Positions 49,373 through 58,910 of a stretch of 64,000 nucleotides of DNA are shown here, piece by piece. Source of the stretch: an uncultured Eubacteriales bacterium (GTDB lineage: Bacteria > Bacillota > Clostridia > Oscillospirales > Oscillospiraceae). A model generated the notes under the pieces. The model searched no databases, was not told the DNA's origin, and worked only from the letters and a program-made list of their open reading frames with translations. Every line of letters begins with the position of its first letter. The first letter of the stretch is position 1. Position numbers and translations under genes: made by a program. The stretch lies in assembly GCA_900550165.1 (NCBI GenBank), contig URQY01000006.1, forward strand, positions 1 to 64,000, given 5' to 3'.

Positions 49373-50236
49373 TCAGTTCTTCGCTTCCAGGCTATAGGGA
49401 TCTCTGCCCGCGGCAAATTCGGAGATCATCTCCGCCGTGAGCGCGATGCCGTTGTTGACAAACGTCTCCCGCAGCTCCTCGCGGCTGACCCATGCGCCGT
49501 CCGCCAGCTCAAAGTTGTCGAGATGGATGGTATCGTCGTCGCCGTCGAGCCTGCACCAGTAGCCCATCATGATGTTGCCGCTGATGCCCCAGGGCTGGCA
49601 GCAGTAGTAGCGCAGGTCCTTGACCTTGAGCCCGACCTCCTCCATCACCTCGCGGTGCACGGTCTGCTCAAAGCTCTCGGCAAACTCGGTGAAGCCCGCG
49701 ACAAGTGCCGTGCGCTGCGCGCCGGGACGGTTGGCGTACTTGGTCAAAAGCAGGTAGTCCCCGTGCGTCACGGCCACGATGACCGACGGGTTGATGCGCG
49801 GGAAGATCATGTTGCCGCACTTGGGACAGCGCATCATGCGCTCGTTTTCGTCGTGGACGAGTGTTTCCCCGCAGCAGCCACAATAGCGCGCGCTGCGATA
49901 CCAAGAGCACAGATGCCACGCGCTCACGGCGGCGTAGGCAAGCTCCTGCGGCTTTTCCGTGCGGAAGAGGCCGATATTGCGGTAGGAATAGCCCTCGATC
50001 GCGCGCTCTTCTTCGTCAAAGAGCAGGTAATACTCCCGCCCGTCGAGTTCAAAGAGATAGGTGAACGCCTCGTCAGGCTCTGCAAACATTGAGCGCACGG
50101 GAAATTTCAGTCCGTTGTCATCGATGCGGCAGAGAAGCTCCTGCCCGCGGAACTGCACCACGGCGCTGCTCTTTTTCGGCACGGCGTTCTTTTTCCACTC
50201 GTTATAAAGGTGCTTCGGCTCGATATCCTGGATCAT
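49373..50236 (-). CDS. nudC: NADH pyrophosphatase NudC
   Basis: A 287-residue Nudix hydrolase cleaving NADH (and NAD caps on RNA in the family) to NMN and AMP. A zinc ribbon (CGCCG and CPKCG, near 125-145) and the Nudix box GFTEFAESFEQTVHREVMEE with its downstream VG are intact, followed by the NudC-specific CQPWG motif near 220. The start at 50236 (MIQDIEPKH) has GGGAGG 9 nt upstream. Leftward gene; divergent neighbours are not related. Confidence 0.93.
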   Translation of the reverse strand: MIQDIEPKHLYNEWKKNAVPKKSSAVVQFRGQELLCRIDDNGLKFPVRSMFAEPDEAFTYLFELDGREYYLLFDEEERAIEGYSYRNIGLFRTEKPQELAYAAVSAWHLCSWYRSARYCGCCGETLVHDENERMMRCPKCGNMIFPRINPSVIVAVTHGDYLLLTKYANRPGAQRTALVAGFTEFAESFEQTVHREVMEEVGLKVKDLRYYCCQPWGISGNIMMGYWCRLDGDDDTIHLDNFELADGAWVSREELRETFVNNGIALTAEMISEFAAGRDPYSLEAKN

Positions 50237-50310
50237 GTCGGCGTTCCTCCCGGTCATTGTTTCTTTCGACGAGATATTGTACAACGCCCGACGGCATTTT
50301 GCAAGATGCC

Positions 50311-50928
50311 TTACTCCTGCACGATGCGCTCGGCTTCGAGCGACGCGATCTTTCTTTTCGCGCGGCGCAGTCCCCGCGGACAATCGACAAGCCCCACAAT
50401 ACAAACGAGTAGAAGCAGCGAAGCTGCCGTAAGGAGGATGATTTGCGCTGAGCTGAATCTGATAGCGGCCACGCCCGCATACCTGCCGATCACGTTCGCA
50501 TTCATCAGCGTCATTAGAATATTCATCAGCGTGATGCTCATCCAGCCAAGGCTCAGCAGCAGACCTGCGCGCAGGTAGCGCACGGCTTTTTTCTGCTGGG
50601 CGATGAGGGAATCGAGGTCTGAGTACAGATCAAAAGGCGTGCCGTCCGCCTTCTTGCGCAGAACGAGCAGGTCTCCCACGCCGCCGACCTCTTCAATGCC
50701 AAACTCTGTAAGCTCTGCGATGTAGGTGAGGCGGTCTATCCCCGCTTCCTTCACCTGCACGCGATACTCGTATTCGTTCGGCTCCCCCCGGCGGTAGGCG
50801 GAAACCAGCGAGCCGAATTTTTCAAGAAGCCAGCCCTCTTTCGCCATTTCGTTCGCCCGTCTTTCGATCCGCTCGGGATCAATGGCATAGCTCGACAGAT
50901 GCAGCCTTATCTTTTTGTCCTTCGCCAT
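50311..50928 (-). CDS. DUF2812 membrane protein (second PadR-linked pair)
   Basis: 205 residues. DUF2812 domain at about 8-100 (ERIERRANEMAKEGWLLEKF, then VSAYRRGEPNEYEYRVQV), then two membrane helices (about 118-142 and 150-182) and a basic tail. It is a shorter relative of the protein at 34065, lacking the long extracellular domain. The upstream PadR gene ends 14 bp before it. Function unknown. Confidence 0.85.
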   Translation of the reverse strand: MAKDKKIRLHLSSYAIDPERIERRANEMAKEGWLLEKFGSLVSAYRRGEPNEYEYRVQVKEAGIDRLTYIAELTEFGIEEVGGVGDLLVLRKKADGTPFDLYSDLDSLIAQQKKAVRYLRAGLLLSLGWMSITLMNILMTLMNANVIGRYAGVAAIRFSSAQIILLTAASLLLLVCIVGLVDCPRGLRRAKRKIASLEAERIVQE

Positions 50929-50942
50929 CGTGCGTCCTCCCT

Positions 50943-51257
50943 TCAGTTCCAGTCGGCGGTGAGCGCATCGCCGTTTTGCGTCAGCTCATGCAGTCTGCGC
51001 AGCTCCGCACGCACAGCCTCGCGGCCCGCGGGGGTGATCTGATACTCTTTTCTCCGTCCCTCGCTCTCGTCGCCGAGTGAGGCGATCCAGCCGCGCTCGG
51101 TGAGCGTTGCAAGCGCGCCGTAGAGCGTTCCCGCGGCGAGCCGCACACGTCCGCCGCTCAAGCTTTCCACATTCTGCATGATGCCGTAGCCGTGCAGGGG
51201 CCGGTCCAGCGAAAGCAGGATATAAAAGACCGCCTCGGTCAGTGCCGTCGTTCCCAT
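50943..51257 (-). CDS. PadR-family transcriptional repressor (second pair)
   Basis: A 104-residue PadR protein (TEAVFYILLSLDRPLHGYGI, AAGTLYGALATLTERGWIAS, wing GDESEGRRKEYQIT). It has the canonical HGYGI and GTLYG motifs and resembles the regulator at 35587. AAAGGAG lies just before the ATG. A 24-bp palindrome (51289-51312) sits 31 bp upstream, the probable autorepression site. Together with the DUF2812 gene it forms the second PadR-DUF2812 module of the window. Confidence 0.94.
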   Translation of the reverse strand: MGTTALTEAVFYILLSLDRPLHGYGIMQNVESLSGGRVRLAAGTLYGALATLTERGWIASLGDESEGRRKEYQITPAGREAVRAELRRLHELTQNGDALTADWN

Positions 51258-51582
51258 GCCGCATCTCTCCTTTCGTCCTCCGTTATAACGGTAGCCGATA
51301 TATCGTCTACCGATAAACTATCATACCGCGCGCAGTCTGTCAATAGAAAAAAAGGGCAGGGAATGCAAAATTTGCATTTCCCGCCCTTTTTCCATAGCAC
51401 CGCAACTTTTCGCGTCCGCAGACGCGAAAGCAATTCAAATCGTAAATTGTCACGACATGCGCGTGACAATTTACACTTCTCAGGCCGCAAGTGTGGAAAA
51501 CGCCCGCCGATGGCGGGCGTTTTATGCGCGCAGCGGACTGCGTTCCCCCTCAAAAAAGCGGCAAAGCCGGTTTTTTGAAGTC
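51258..51582. other. Gene-free stretch with an operator and five hairpins
   Basis: No gene. At 51289-51312 a perfect palindrome (CGGTAG, CGATATATCG core, CTACCG) is the likely PadR operator. Then follow hairpins at 51347-51391 (A/T-flanked, terminator-like), 51408-51429 (TTTCGCGTC/GACGCGAAA), 51442-51474 (13-bp arms around GTAAATTGTCACG, loop ACATGCG), 51497-51523 (AAAACGCCCGCC/GGCGGGCGTTTT) and 51551-51576 (terminator of rnj). The density resembles the cluster at 917-1043. Confidence 0.75.
51551..51576 (-). terminator. Terminator after rnj
   Basis: On the minus strand AAAAAACCGGC, TTTG loop, CCGCTTTTTT; stem with a T run just after the rnj stop codon. Confidence 0.75.
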
Positions 51583-53244
51583 TTATAGTCTCGTGATGAC
51601 CGGCAGCACCATCGGGCTGCGTTTGGTCGCCTTGAAGAGGTAGTTGCTCACCGCGCTGCGGATCGCGCCCTTGAGCTCGTTCATGTCGCGTCCGCGCTTG
51701 CCGCGGAACGCCTCCGCCGTGGACATCGTGAGATTCCTGAGGTCTTGCAGCAGTTCCTCGGAATCCTTGACGTAGATAAAGCCGCGCGTGATGATCTCCG
51801 GCTCGGCGAGCAGGTCGCCGTTCTGCGCGCTGATCGGCAGCACGACGACGACCATGCCGTCCTCTGCAAGGTGCTTGCGGTCGCGCAGCACCACCGCGCC
51901 GACGTCGCCGACGCCGTAGCCGTCGACGAACACCTCGCCCGCGGGCGCGTAGCCGGGCACGCACTTCATCGAGCGCGCGCCGATCTCAACGGCGTCGCCG
52001 TTGTCGCAGATGACGATGTTCTTGCGGTCCATCCCCATTTGCAGGGCGAGGTCCTTGTGAATTTGCAGCATACGCTGCTCGCCGTGCACGGGGATGAAGT
52101 ACTTGGGCTTTGTGAGCGCGTGGATGATCTTGAGCTCCTCCTGGCAGGCGTGGCCCGAAACGTGCAGCATATCCGCGCGGTCATAGATGACCTCGACGCC
52201 CTTGCGGAAGAGCTCGTTGATGACGCGCGAGACGGTATTTTCGTTGCCGGGGATGGCGGAAGCCGAGATGATGACGCGGTCGCCGGGGCCGACTTCGATC
52301 TGCTTGTGCTGGGAGAACGCCATACGGTACAGGGCGGACATCTCCTCGCCCTGCGAGCCGGTGGTGACGATGACCTGCTTGTCAAGCGGCATCGACTTGA
52401 TCTTGTTGATGTCGACCACGGTGTTTTTCGGCGGCTTCATGTAGCCGAGGTCGGTCGCGACCTTTGTGACGTTTTCCATGCTGCGGCCCGTAACGGCGAC
52501 CTTGCGCCCGCACTCTGCCGCAGCGTCCATGATCTGCTGGATGCGGTGGACATTCGAGGCGAACGTCGTGACGATGATGCGCTGCTTGCAGCCCTGGAAC
52601 AGGCGGTTGAAGGTCCGGCCCACCGTGCGCTCGCTCATCGTGTAGCCCGGGCGCTCAACGTTCGTCGAATCCGCGAGCAGCGCCAAAACACCCTGCTTGC
52701 CAAGCTCGCCGAAGCGGGCAAGGTCGATCACCTCGCCATCGATGGGCGTCGAGTCGATCTTGAAGTCGCCCGTGTGGACGACGGTGCCGAGCCCCGTGTG
52801 GATGGCGAAGGCAACAGAGTCCGCGATCGAGTGGTTGACGTGGATGAACTCCACGCTGAACTTGCCGGCCTTGACGGTCATGCCGCTTTCCACCGTGACG
52901 ATCTTCGTCGACTTGAGAAGGCCGTGCTCCTCGAGCTTCAGGCGGATGAGGCCCGCGGTGAGGCGCGTGCAGTAAATGGGAATATTCACCTTTTTGAGGA
53001 TGTAGGGCACCGCGCCGATGTGGTCCTCGTGCCCGTGGGTGATGAACAGGCCGCGGATGCGGTTCTTGTGCTTGACAAGATAGCTCACGTCGGGGATGAC
53101 GCAGTCGATGCCGTACATGTCGTCGCCGGGGAAGGCCATGCCGCAGTCGACCACGATGATCTCGCCGCCGTATTCGTAAACGGTCATATTCTTGCCGATC
53201 TCATTGAGACCGCCGAGGGGGATGATTTTTAACTGTTCAGCCAA
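51583..53244 (-). CDS. rnj: Ribonuclease J
   Basis: A 553-residue metallo-beta-lactamase/beta-CASP nuclease with endo- and 5'-exoribonuclease activity, central to mRNA turnover in Firmicutes. The zinc-binding HGHEDHIGA (about 71-79), the beta-CASP motifs and a C-terminal PVHGEQRML are intact, with the final S5-like domain (FIYVKDSEELLQDLRNL region to 553). Only one RNase J is seen here. Monocistronic, with a likely promoter about 290 bp upstream (TATACT twice near 53510-53540). Confidence 0.95.
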   Translation of the reverse strand: MAEQLKIIPLGGLNEIGKNMTVYEYGGEIIVVDCGMAFPGDDMYGIDCVIPDVSYLVKHKNRIRGLFITHGHEDHIGAVPYILKKVNIPIYCTRLTAGLIRLKLEEHGLLKSTKIVTVESGMTVKAGKFSVEFIHVNHSIADSVAFAIHTGLGTVVHTGDFKIDSTPIDGEVIDLARFGELGKQGVLALLADSTNVERPGYTMSERTVGRTFNRLFQGCKQRIIVTTFASNVHRIQQIMDAAAECGRKVAVTGRSMENVTKVATDLGYMKPPKNTVVDINKIKSMPLDKQVIVTTGSQGEEMSALYRMAFSQHKQIEVGPGDRVIISASAIPGNENTVSRVINELFRKGVEVIYDRADMLHVSGHACQEELKIIHALTKPKYFIPVHGEQRMLQIHKDLALQMGMDRKNIVICDNGDAVEIGARSMKCVPGYAPAGEVFVDGYGVGDVGAVVLRDRKHLAEDGMVVVVLPISAQNGDLLAEPEIITRGFIYVKDSEELLQDLRNLTMSTAEAFRGKRGRDMNELKGAIRSAVSNYLFKATKRSPMVLPVITRL

Positions 53245-53671
53245 TGCTGGATCAACTCCTTTTGATTCGTTTGAAGCATAAACGATAGATTTGTTTTGAA
53301 TTTGTTCTGTGTCCGGGCCAAAAGGCGCAAGGCAGAAGAGACGTCCGTGCCCATGCTTCGCCCTGCTTCACGAAGCAAATGCACCTGCGGCGCCTTGATA
53401 AGACCCATATGGACTTTTTTATAAAAACCGCGACAGGCCGCGGCCAAAACCAAAGAAAAAACAGGCATTCGCGCGGAAAAGACGCGCATTTTCCCGCCAT
53501 GTACGGAGTAGTATAGCACATTCCGCGCAAAAAGTATACCACATTTTTTGTCGACGGGCAAAAATTTCGTTTTTATATTGTATCCATGCCCTACCCCGTG
53601 CTATAATGAAATGGATTATTCCCCTGTGCTGAGCCGCAGGGGGCATTATCCGGACGGGAGGCAGCCTATTT
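53245..53671. other. Intergenic region between rnj and gdpP, no gene
   Basis: About 430 bp without a supported gene. It contains the leftward rnj promoter region (two TATACT-like boxes, complement near 53511-53540) with a roughly 270-nt rnj leader, and the rightward gdpP promoter: TTGTAT (53578-53583), 18-bp spacer, TATAAT (53602-53607). The leader shows no clear known riboswitch. Confidence 0.6.
53578..53607 (+). promoter_or_regulatory. Promoter of gdpP-rplI-dnaB-tilS-hpt-ftsH
   Basis: TTGTAT (53578-53583) and TATAAT (53602-53607), 18-bp spacer, 64 bp before gdpP. Confidence 0.7.
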
Positions 53672-55663
53672 ATGAGGAACAAAAAGATCAGCAAGCTGGT
53701 AGACCCCAGCTTCCGGCTCTACTTTGTTGTCGGCTTTTTATTCGCAGCCGTCACGCTGCGCGTGAGCGTTCCGCTCGCCATCTGCGAGGCCGCTGCGATG
53801 GCGTTTCTCCTGTGGTACTTCCGCCACACGGCGCAGAAGCGCCGCGAGGGGATCCGCCGGTACATCGACGATGTGACCGACGACATGACCACGGCTGACA
53901 AGGCCTCGATGCTCTCGGCCCCGTTCGCGATGATGGTCTTCCGTCCCGACACGCAGGAGATCCTATGGAGCAACGACAGCTTTTTGCAGCTCACCGGCGT
54001 GCAGGAGGATATCTTCGATAACCGCATCGACGATGTGCTGCCTGACTTTCCGACCCACTGGCTGCTCGAGGGCAAGAGCGAATGCCCCGAGACCGTGATG
54101 CTCGGCGGGCGCCATTTCCGCGTGTTCGGCAACCTGAGCCACCCCACCTCCCGCCGCGGCGGACAGAGCCTGCTTGCCACGACCTACTGGACGGACGTGA
54201 CCGAGCAGGACACGCTGCGCGAGGAGAACGAGAGCCGCCGTCCCATCGTGTCGATCATCATGATCGACAACTACGAGGAGCTGATGAAGGCCGGCAGCGA
54301 GGCCTCGCGCAGTGCGGTGCTCGCCGCCATCGACGAAAAGCTCAGCGACTGGCTCAAGGACTCCCACAGCCTGCTGCGCAAATTCGACCGCAACCGCTAC
54401 GTGCTCGTCACGACCGAGCAGGAGTATCAAAGCCTGCTCGAGGGCAAATTCTCCGTGCTCGACGCGGTGCGAAGCGTCGTCACCGAGGACGGCGTGGCCG
54501 CAACGCTCTCGATCGGCGTGGGCAAGGACGTGGACGATTACGAAACGCTCTACCAGAACGCCATGCTCTCGATCGAAATGGCGCTCTCGCGCGGCGGCGA
54601 CCAGGTCGTCGTGCGCAACCGCCTCGACTTTGAATTCTACGGCGGCAAGTCCAAATCCACCGAAAAGCGCACAAAGGTCAAATCCCGCGTGATGGCCAAC
54701 GCCCTCGGCGAGCTCATCTCCGACGCGGGGCAGATCTTCGTCATGGGCCACCAGCACGCGGACATGGATGCCGTCGGCGCGGCGGCGGGCATCTGCTGCA
54801 TCGCGCGCAAGCGCGGCAAAAAGGCGCAGATCGTCATCGACATGGAGGACAACGTCGCAAAGCCGATCCTCGCCAAGCTCGCGGCGCTGCCGGAATACAA
54901 GGATGCGTTCATCTCGGGAAGCGACGCCTTCATCTCCGCCCAGCCGGGTGCGCTGCTCGTCGTGGTAGACACCAACCGCCCCGACTTTGTCGAATCCGAG
55001 CAGCTTCTTGACGCGTGCAACCGCGTGGCGGTCATCGACCACCACAGAAGGGCCGCGAATTACATCGAATCCGCCGCGCTCAACTTCCACGAGCCGTATG
55101 CCTCGAGCGCGTCCGAGCTTGTGACGGAGCTGCTGCAATACCTCGCCGACCCGACCGACCTGCTGCGTGCAGAGTCCGAGGCGCTGCTCGCGGGCATCGT
55201 GCTCGACACGAAGAACTTCACGATGCGTACCGGCGGGCGCACGTTTGAGGCCGCCGCGTTCCTGCGCCGCGCGGGTGCGGACACGTCGGATGTGCAGCGG
55301 CTCTTCCAGAGCGATCTGGCCGGCATGATCGAGCGCTACGACATCATCCGCCACGCCGAGCTCGTGCACGGCGATATCGCGGTCGCGGCGGTCGAAAAGG
55401 AGATCGACCGCGTGACGGCGGCCAAGGCATCCGACGAGCTTTTGACGCTCTCCGGCATCCACGCCTCGGTCGTTCTCTACAAGCACGGCACGGGCGTCAA
55501 TCTCTCCGCGCGCTCGCTCGGCGAGATCAACGTGCAGTTCATCATGGAAAAGCTCGGCGGCGGCGGCAACTCCACCACCGCGGGCGGCCAGGTGGCCGAC
55601 GCCACCGTGGACGAGGTGCGCGAGCGTCTGCTCACCGCCATCGACGAATATACAGAAGAGTAA
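53672..55663 (+). CDS. gdpP: Cyclic-di-AMP phosphodiesterase GdpP
   Basis: A 663-residue membrane-bound DHH phosphodiesterase lowering c-di-AMP, which affects osmotic and cell-wall homeostasis. Two N-terminal helices (about 15-50), a PAS-like domain (about 85-175), a degenerate GGDEF domain (about 190-330; signature not conserved), the DHH domain (about 355-510, VIDHHRRAAN with the HH ligands, MGHQHADMDAVGAA) and a DHHA1 domain with GGGGNSTTAGG near the C-terminus. All catalytic motifs are intact. rplI follows after 24 bp. Confidence 0.96.
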   Translation: MRNKKISKLVDPSFRLYFVVGFLFAAVTLRVSVPLAICEAAAMAFLLWYFRHTAQKRREGIRRYIDDVTDDMTTADKASMLSAPFAMMVFRPDTQEILWSNDSFLQLTGVQEDIFDNRIDDVLPDFPTHWLLEGKSECPETVMLGGRHFRVFGNLSHPTSRRGGQSLLATTYWTDVTEQDTLREENESRRPIVSIIMIDNYEELMKAGSEASRSAVLAAIDEKLSDWLKDSHSLLRKFDRNRYVLVTTEQEYQSLLEGKFSVLDAVRSVVTEDGVAATLSIGVGKDVDDYETLYQNAMLSIEMALSRGGDQVVVRNRLDFEFYGGKSKSTEKRTKVKSRVMANALGELISDAGQIFVMGHQHADMDAVGAAAGICCIARKRGKKAQIVIDMEDNVAKPILAKLAALPEYKDAFISGSDAFISAQPGALLVVVDTNRPDFVESEQLLDACNRVAVIDHHRRAANYIESAALNFHEPYASSASELVTELLQYLADPTDLLRAESEALLAGIVLDTKNFTMRTGGRTFEAAAFLRRAGADTSDVQRLFQSDLAGMIERYDIIRHAELVHGDIAVAAVEKEIDRVTAAKASDELLTLSGIHASVVLYKHGTGVNLSARSLGEINVQFIMEKLGGGGNSTTAGGQVADATVDEVRERLLTAIDEYTEE

Positions 55664-55687
55664 ATTACCCACAAGGAGGATATACAT

Positions 55688-56134
55688 ATGAAAGTCATTT
55701 TAACGCAGGATGTCCGCGGTCAGGGCAAGAAGGGCCAGCTCATCGACGCGGCCGAGGGCTACGCGAGAAACTTCCTGCTGCCCCGCAAGCTCGCCGTGCT
55801 CGCCACGACCGACGCCATCAACACCATGAACTTAAAGGAAAAGGCCCGCCGCGCCGAGGAAGCCGCAAACCGTCAGGCCGCCGTCGAAATGGGCGCAAAG
55901 CTCAAGAACGTGACCGTCAAGCTCACGGCCAAGGGCGGCAAGGAGGGCAAGCTCTTCGGCGCCATCACGAGCAAGGAGATCTCCGAGGGGCTCATGAGCC
56001 AGTTCCAGCTCGACGTGCCCAAGCAGAAGATCGTGCTCGACGAGCCCATCAAGGCCTACGGCACCTACGAGGTCAAGGCCAAGCTCGGCTACGAGGTCAG
56101 CGCCAAGTTCTCCGTCAGCGTGAGCGAGGAGTAA
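55688..56134 (+). CDS. rplI: 50S ribosomal protein L9
   Basis: A 148-residue two-domain rRNA-binding protein. N-terminal domain MKVILTQDVRGQGKKGQLID with the conserved Gly-Lys-Gly, central helix and C-terminal domain (KLFGAITSKEISEGL). AAGGAGG lies 8 nt before the ATG. Second gene of the gdpP operon, a conserved order in Firmicutes. Confidence 0.97.
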   Translation: MKVILTQDVRGQGKKGQLIDAAEGYARNFLLPRKLAVLATTDAINTMNLKEKARRAEEAANRQAAVEMGAKLKNVTVKLTAKGGKEGKLFGAITSKEISEGLMSQFQLDVPKQKIVLDEPIKAYGTYEVKAKLGYEVSAKFSVSVSEE

Positions 56135-56170
56135 AAAGGCGCAACATTACGCGATAAGGAGGGCTTCTAC

Positions 56171-57517
56171 GTGGAGGATATCTTCTACCGGCAGATGCCT
56201 CACTCCCTGGAGGCGGAGCAATCGGTGCTCGGCTCCATGCTCATCGACGCAAACTGCGTCAAGGACGTGATGGAGCAGCTCCGCCCCGACGATTTTTACC
56301 TGAAGCAAAACCGCGAGATCTTCGAGACGATCTACTCCATGTTCGTCTACTCCAAGCCCATCGACGGCGTGACCGTCGCGGGCGAGATGGAGAAAAACGG
56401 CACCTACGATGAAAATACAACGCGCCCGTATCTCGCCCAGTTGATGGACGTGACGCCCACGAGCGCGAACGTGATGGAATACGTCAGCATCGTGCGCGAC
56501 AAGGCGCTGCTGCGCGCGCTCTACACCGTGGCGGGGGAAATTTCCTCCATGGTGCAGGACGGCGCGGGCGGAGCCGCCAGCGTGCTCGACGCGGCCGAGC
56601 AGAAGATCTACGCCGTGCGCCGCGGGCGCAGCGCGCAGAGCATGGCGAGCATCGGCGTTGTGCTGCAGGGCGTTCTGGACCATTTGAGCGAGCTGAGCGC
56701 CAACGGCGGCAAAACGCTGCCTGGCCTCCCCACGGGCTTTGGCGTACTGGACGACAAGATGAATGGTCTCAACAAATCGGACCTTGTGCTGCTGGCCGCG
56801 CGTCCCGGTATGGGTAAGACGAGTATGGCGCTGAACCTTGCGCTGAACGTCGCGCGCTCGAGCGGGCAGGCCGTGGCCGTGTTCTCGCTCGAAATGTCGC
56901 GCGAGCAGCTCGTGACGCGCATTTTGTCCAATCAGGCAACGGTCGAAAACCAGCGCCTTGTGACGGGCAACCTGCGCGAGCAGGACTGGGTCAACATTGC
57001 AAACGCCGCCTCGATCCTCTCGGGGCTCGACATTCTCATTGACGATAACCCGCTGCTCACCGTCGCAGACATGAACGCCAAGTGCCGCCGCATCGACAAT
57101 TTGGGCCTTGTCGTCATCGACTACCTACAGCTGATGGCGTCCTCCGGTACGAAGGGCTACAGCGGCGAGAGCCGCCAGCAGGTGGTCAGCGATATTTCCC
57201 GTATGCTCAAGATCATGGCAAAGGAATTACAGGTCCCGGTGCTGTGCCTCTCGCAGCTCTCGCGTGCAAACGAAAAGCGCGAGGATAAGCGCCCCATGCT
57301 CTCCGACCTTCGTGAATCGGGTGCCATCGAGCAGGACGCGGATATCGTCATGTTCCTGTACCGCGACGATTATTACAACGAAGACTCGGAAAAGCGCAAC
57401 ATCGCCGAGTGCATCATCGCAAAGAACCGCCACGGCGAAACGGGCAAGGTAGAGCTCGCCTGGTCGCCGCAGTATACGACCTTCTCCTCTCTCGACTACC
57501 GGCATGAAGAGGACTGA
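56171..57517 (+). CDS. dnaB: Replicative DNA helicase DnaB
   Basis: A 448-residue hexameric helicase unwinding DNA ahead of the replisome. N-terminal domain (HSLEAEQSVLGSMLIDANCV from about 10), linker, then the RecA-like core with Walker A ARPGMGKTS (about 215-223), Walker B LVVIDYLQLM and the later SQLSRANEKREDKRPMLSDLRESG and AKNRHGETG motifs. It starts at a GTG preceded by AAGGAGG. No intein is visible. It overlaps tilS by 14 bp. Confidence 0.97.
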   Translation: MEDIFYRQMPHSLEAEQSVLGSMLIDANCVKDVMEQLRPDDFYLKQNREIFETIYSMFVYSKPIDGVTVAGEMEKNGTYDENTTRPYLAQLMDVTPTSANVMEYVSIVRDKALLRALYTVAGEISSMVQDGAGGAASVLDAAEQKIYAVRRGRSAQSMASIGVVLQGVLDHLSELSANGGKTLPGLPTGFGVLDDKMNGLNKSDLVLLAARPGMGKTSMALNLALNVARSSGQAVAVFSLEMSREQLVTRILSNQATVENQRLVTGNLREQDWVNIANAASILSGLDILIDDNPLLTVADMNAKCRRIDNLGLVVIDYLQLMASSGTKGYSGESRQQVVSDISRMLKIMAKELQVPVLCLSQLSRANEKREDKRPMLSDLRESGAIEQDADIVMFLYRDDYYNEDSEKRNIAECIIAKNRHGETGKVELAWSPQYTTFSSLDYRHEED

Positions 57518-58832
57518 GCTGCCGCGCGCCGAGACTCTCTGCGCGCGCTATCTCGACAAAGCCCGTCCCGTGCTCGCCGCCGTGTCCGGCGGCGTGGACT
57601 CGATGTGTCTATTGTATTTTCTGCGCGAAAAGGGGTACGACGTCTCCTGTGCGCATTTTAACCATCAGCTCCGCGGTGAGGAGGCCGCGCGTGACGAGGC
57701 ATTCGTCCGCGCGTGGTGCGAAAAAGAGGGCATTCCCTTTTATTTGGGCCGCGGCGATGTGCGCGCCCATGCGCGCGAGAGCGGAAAAAGCGAGGAGGAG
57801 GCCGGGCGCGACCTGCGCTATGCCTTTCTGCGCAAAACGGCAAACGGTCTGCACGCGCAGATCGCGCTGGCACACCACGCGGACGACAACGCCGAGACGG
57901 TGCTCTTGAACCTCATCCGCGGAACAGATCTGCGCGGCCTTTGCGGGATGCAGCCAAAGCAGGGCGACCTCGTCCGCCCATTTTTGGAGCAGACGCGCGA
58001 GGAGCTCGTCGCTTACGCGGCGGCGCATGATATCCCGCACGTCGAGGATCACACCAACGCAGACCCGAACGCCGCCGCGCGCAACTATCTGCGGCTCGAA
58101 ATTTTCCCGCGGCTCAAGCATCTCAATCCCCGCGCGGGCGAGCACATCGCCGCGGCAGCGCGCTCGCTGACCGCACTCGATGACGCCATCGAGCAGAAGG
58201 CGGAAGCGCTGCTCGCGGACACGGAATGCACAGGATCGTCTGTCTCGCTGCCGCTATGCCGTTTTTGTGCGGCGGACGAAGCCGTGCAGGTCCGCGCGCT
58301 GCTGCGCATGGCCGACCGGCTCGGCGTCGGGCGAAAGGACATCGGCCGCGAGCAACTGAACGCCGTCCTTGCGCTCGCGCAAAAGGACGACGCGGTGCGG
58401 CGGCAGGTCTCGCTGCCGCGCGGCGTGGTCGTGCATCTCGCAGGCGGCGCGCTGACGATGACCGTGCAGCCCGCGGCGCCGAAACGCGCGGTCCTATCCC
58501 CCGGCATTCCCCTCCGCTGGGGAAATTTCGAGCTGACGCTGCTGCGTGCGCCCGACGGCGGGGGGCTTTCGCTCCGCGCGCCGGAGGAAGGTGAGACGGT
58601 CTCCGTCGGTCCCTGCGACTTAAAGGCGCGCCTGACGCTTGCGGGCGCGAACGGCGCGCGCAGCGTGAAGCGACTGTGCGTCGATCAAAAAATTTCTCTC
58701 ACCGAGCGCGATGCGCTCCCCGCCCTTTATGTCGGCGACCGGCTTGCCGCCGTGTGGCGGCTTGGCACGGACGTTGCCTTTTTGCCGAAGGGCGGTGAAG
58801 CGGCGCACTTCGTGCGCATCGTTTCCCTGTAG
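57504..58832 (+). CDS. tilS: tRNA(Ile)-lysidine synthase TilS
   Basis: A 442-residue PP-loop ATPase adding lysine to C34 of the tRNA-Ile2 anticodon, an essential recoding step. N-terminal SGGVDSM (28-34), the HFNHQLRG motif, LAHHADDNAET and RNYLRLEIFPRL are canonical. C-terminal domains follow, ending FVRIVSL. Overlap with dnaB and the position before hpt and ftsH reproduce the classical tilS-hpt-ftsH order. Confidence 0.95.
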   Translation: MKRTELPRAETLCARYLDKARPVLAAVSGGVDSMCLLYFLREKGYDVSCAHFNHQLRGEEAARDEAFVRAWCEKEGIPFYLGRGDVRAHARESGKSEEEAGRDLRYAFLRKTANGLHAQIALAHHADDNAETVLLNLIRGTDLRGLCGMQPKQGDLVRPFLEQTREELVAYAAAHDIPHVEDHTNADPNAAARNYLRLEIFPRLKHLNPRAGEHIAAAARSLTALDDAIEQKAEALLADTECTGSSVSLPLCRFCAADEAVQVRALLRMADRLGVGRKDIGREQLNAVLALAQKDDAVRRQVSLPRGVVVHLAGGALTMTVQPAAPKRAVLSPGIPLRWGNFELTLLRAPDGGGLSLRAPEEGETVSVGPCDLKARLTLAGANGARSVKRLCVDQKISLTERDALPALYVGDRLAAVWRLGTDVAFLPKGGEAAHFVRIVSL

Positions 58833-58910
58833 CTTATTTTGTGCGACCTGCGGCGGAACGCCGCATCAGATACAACAAATACGAATAAAAAGAAAGTGGA
58901 GAAAAAAGCT

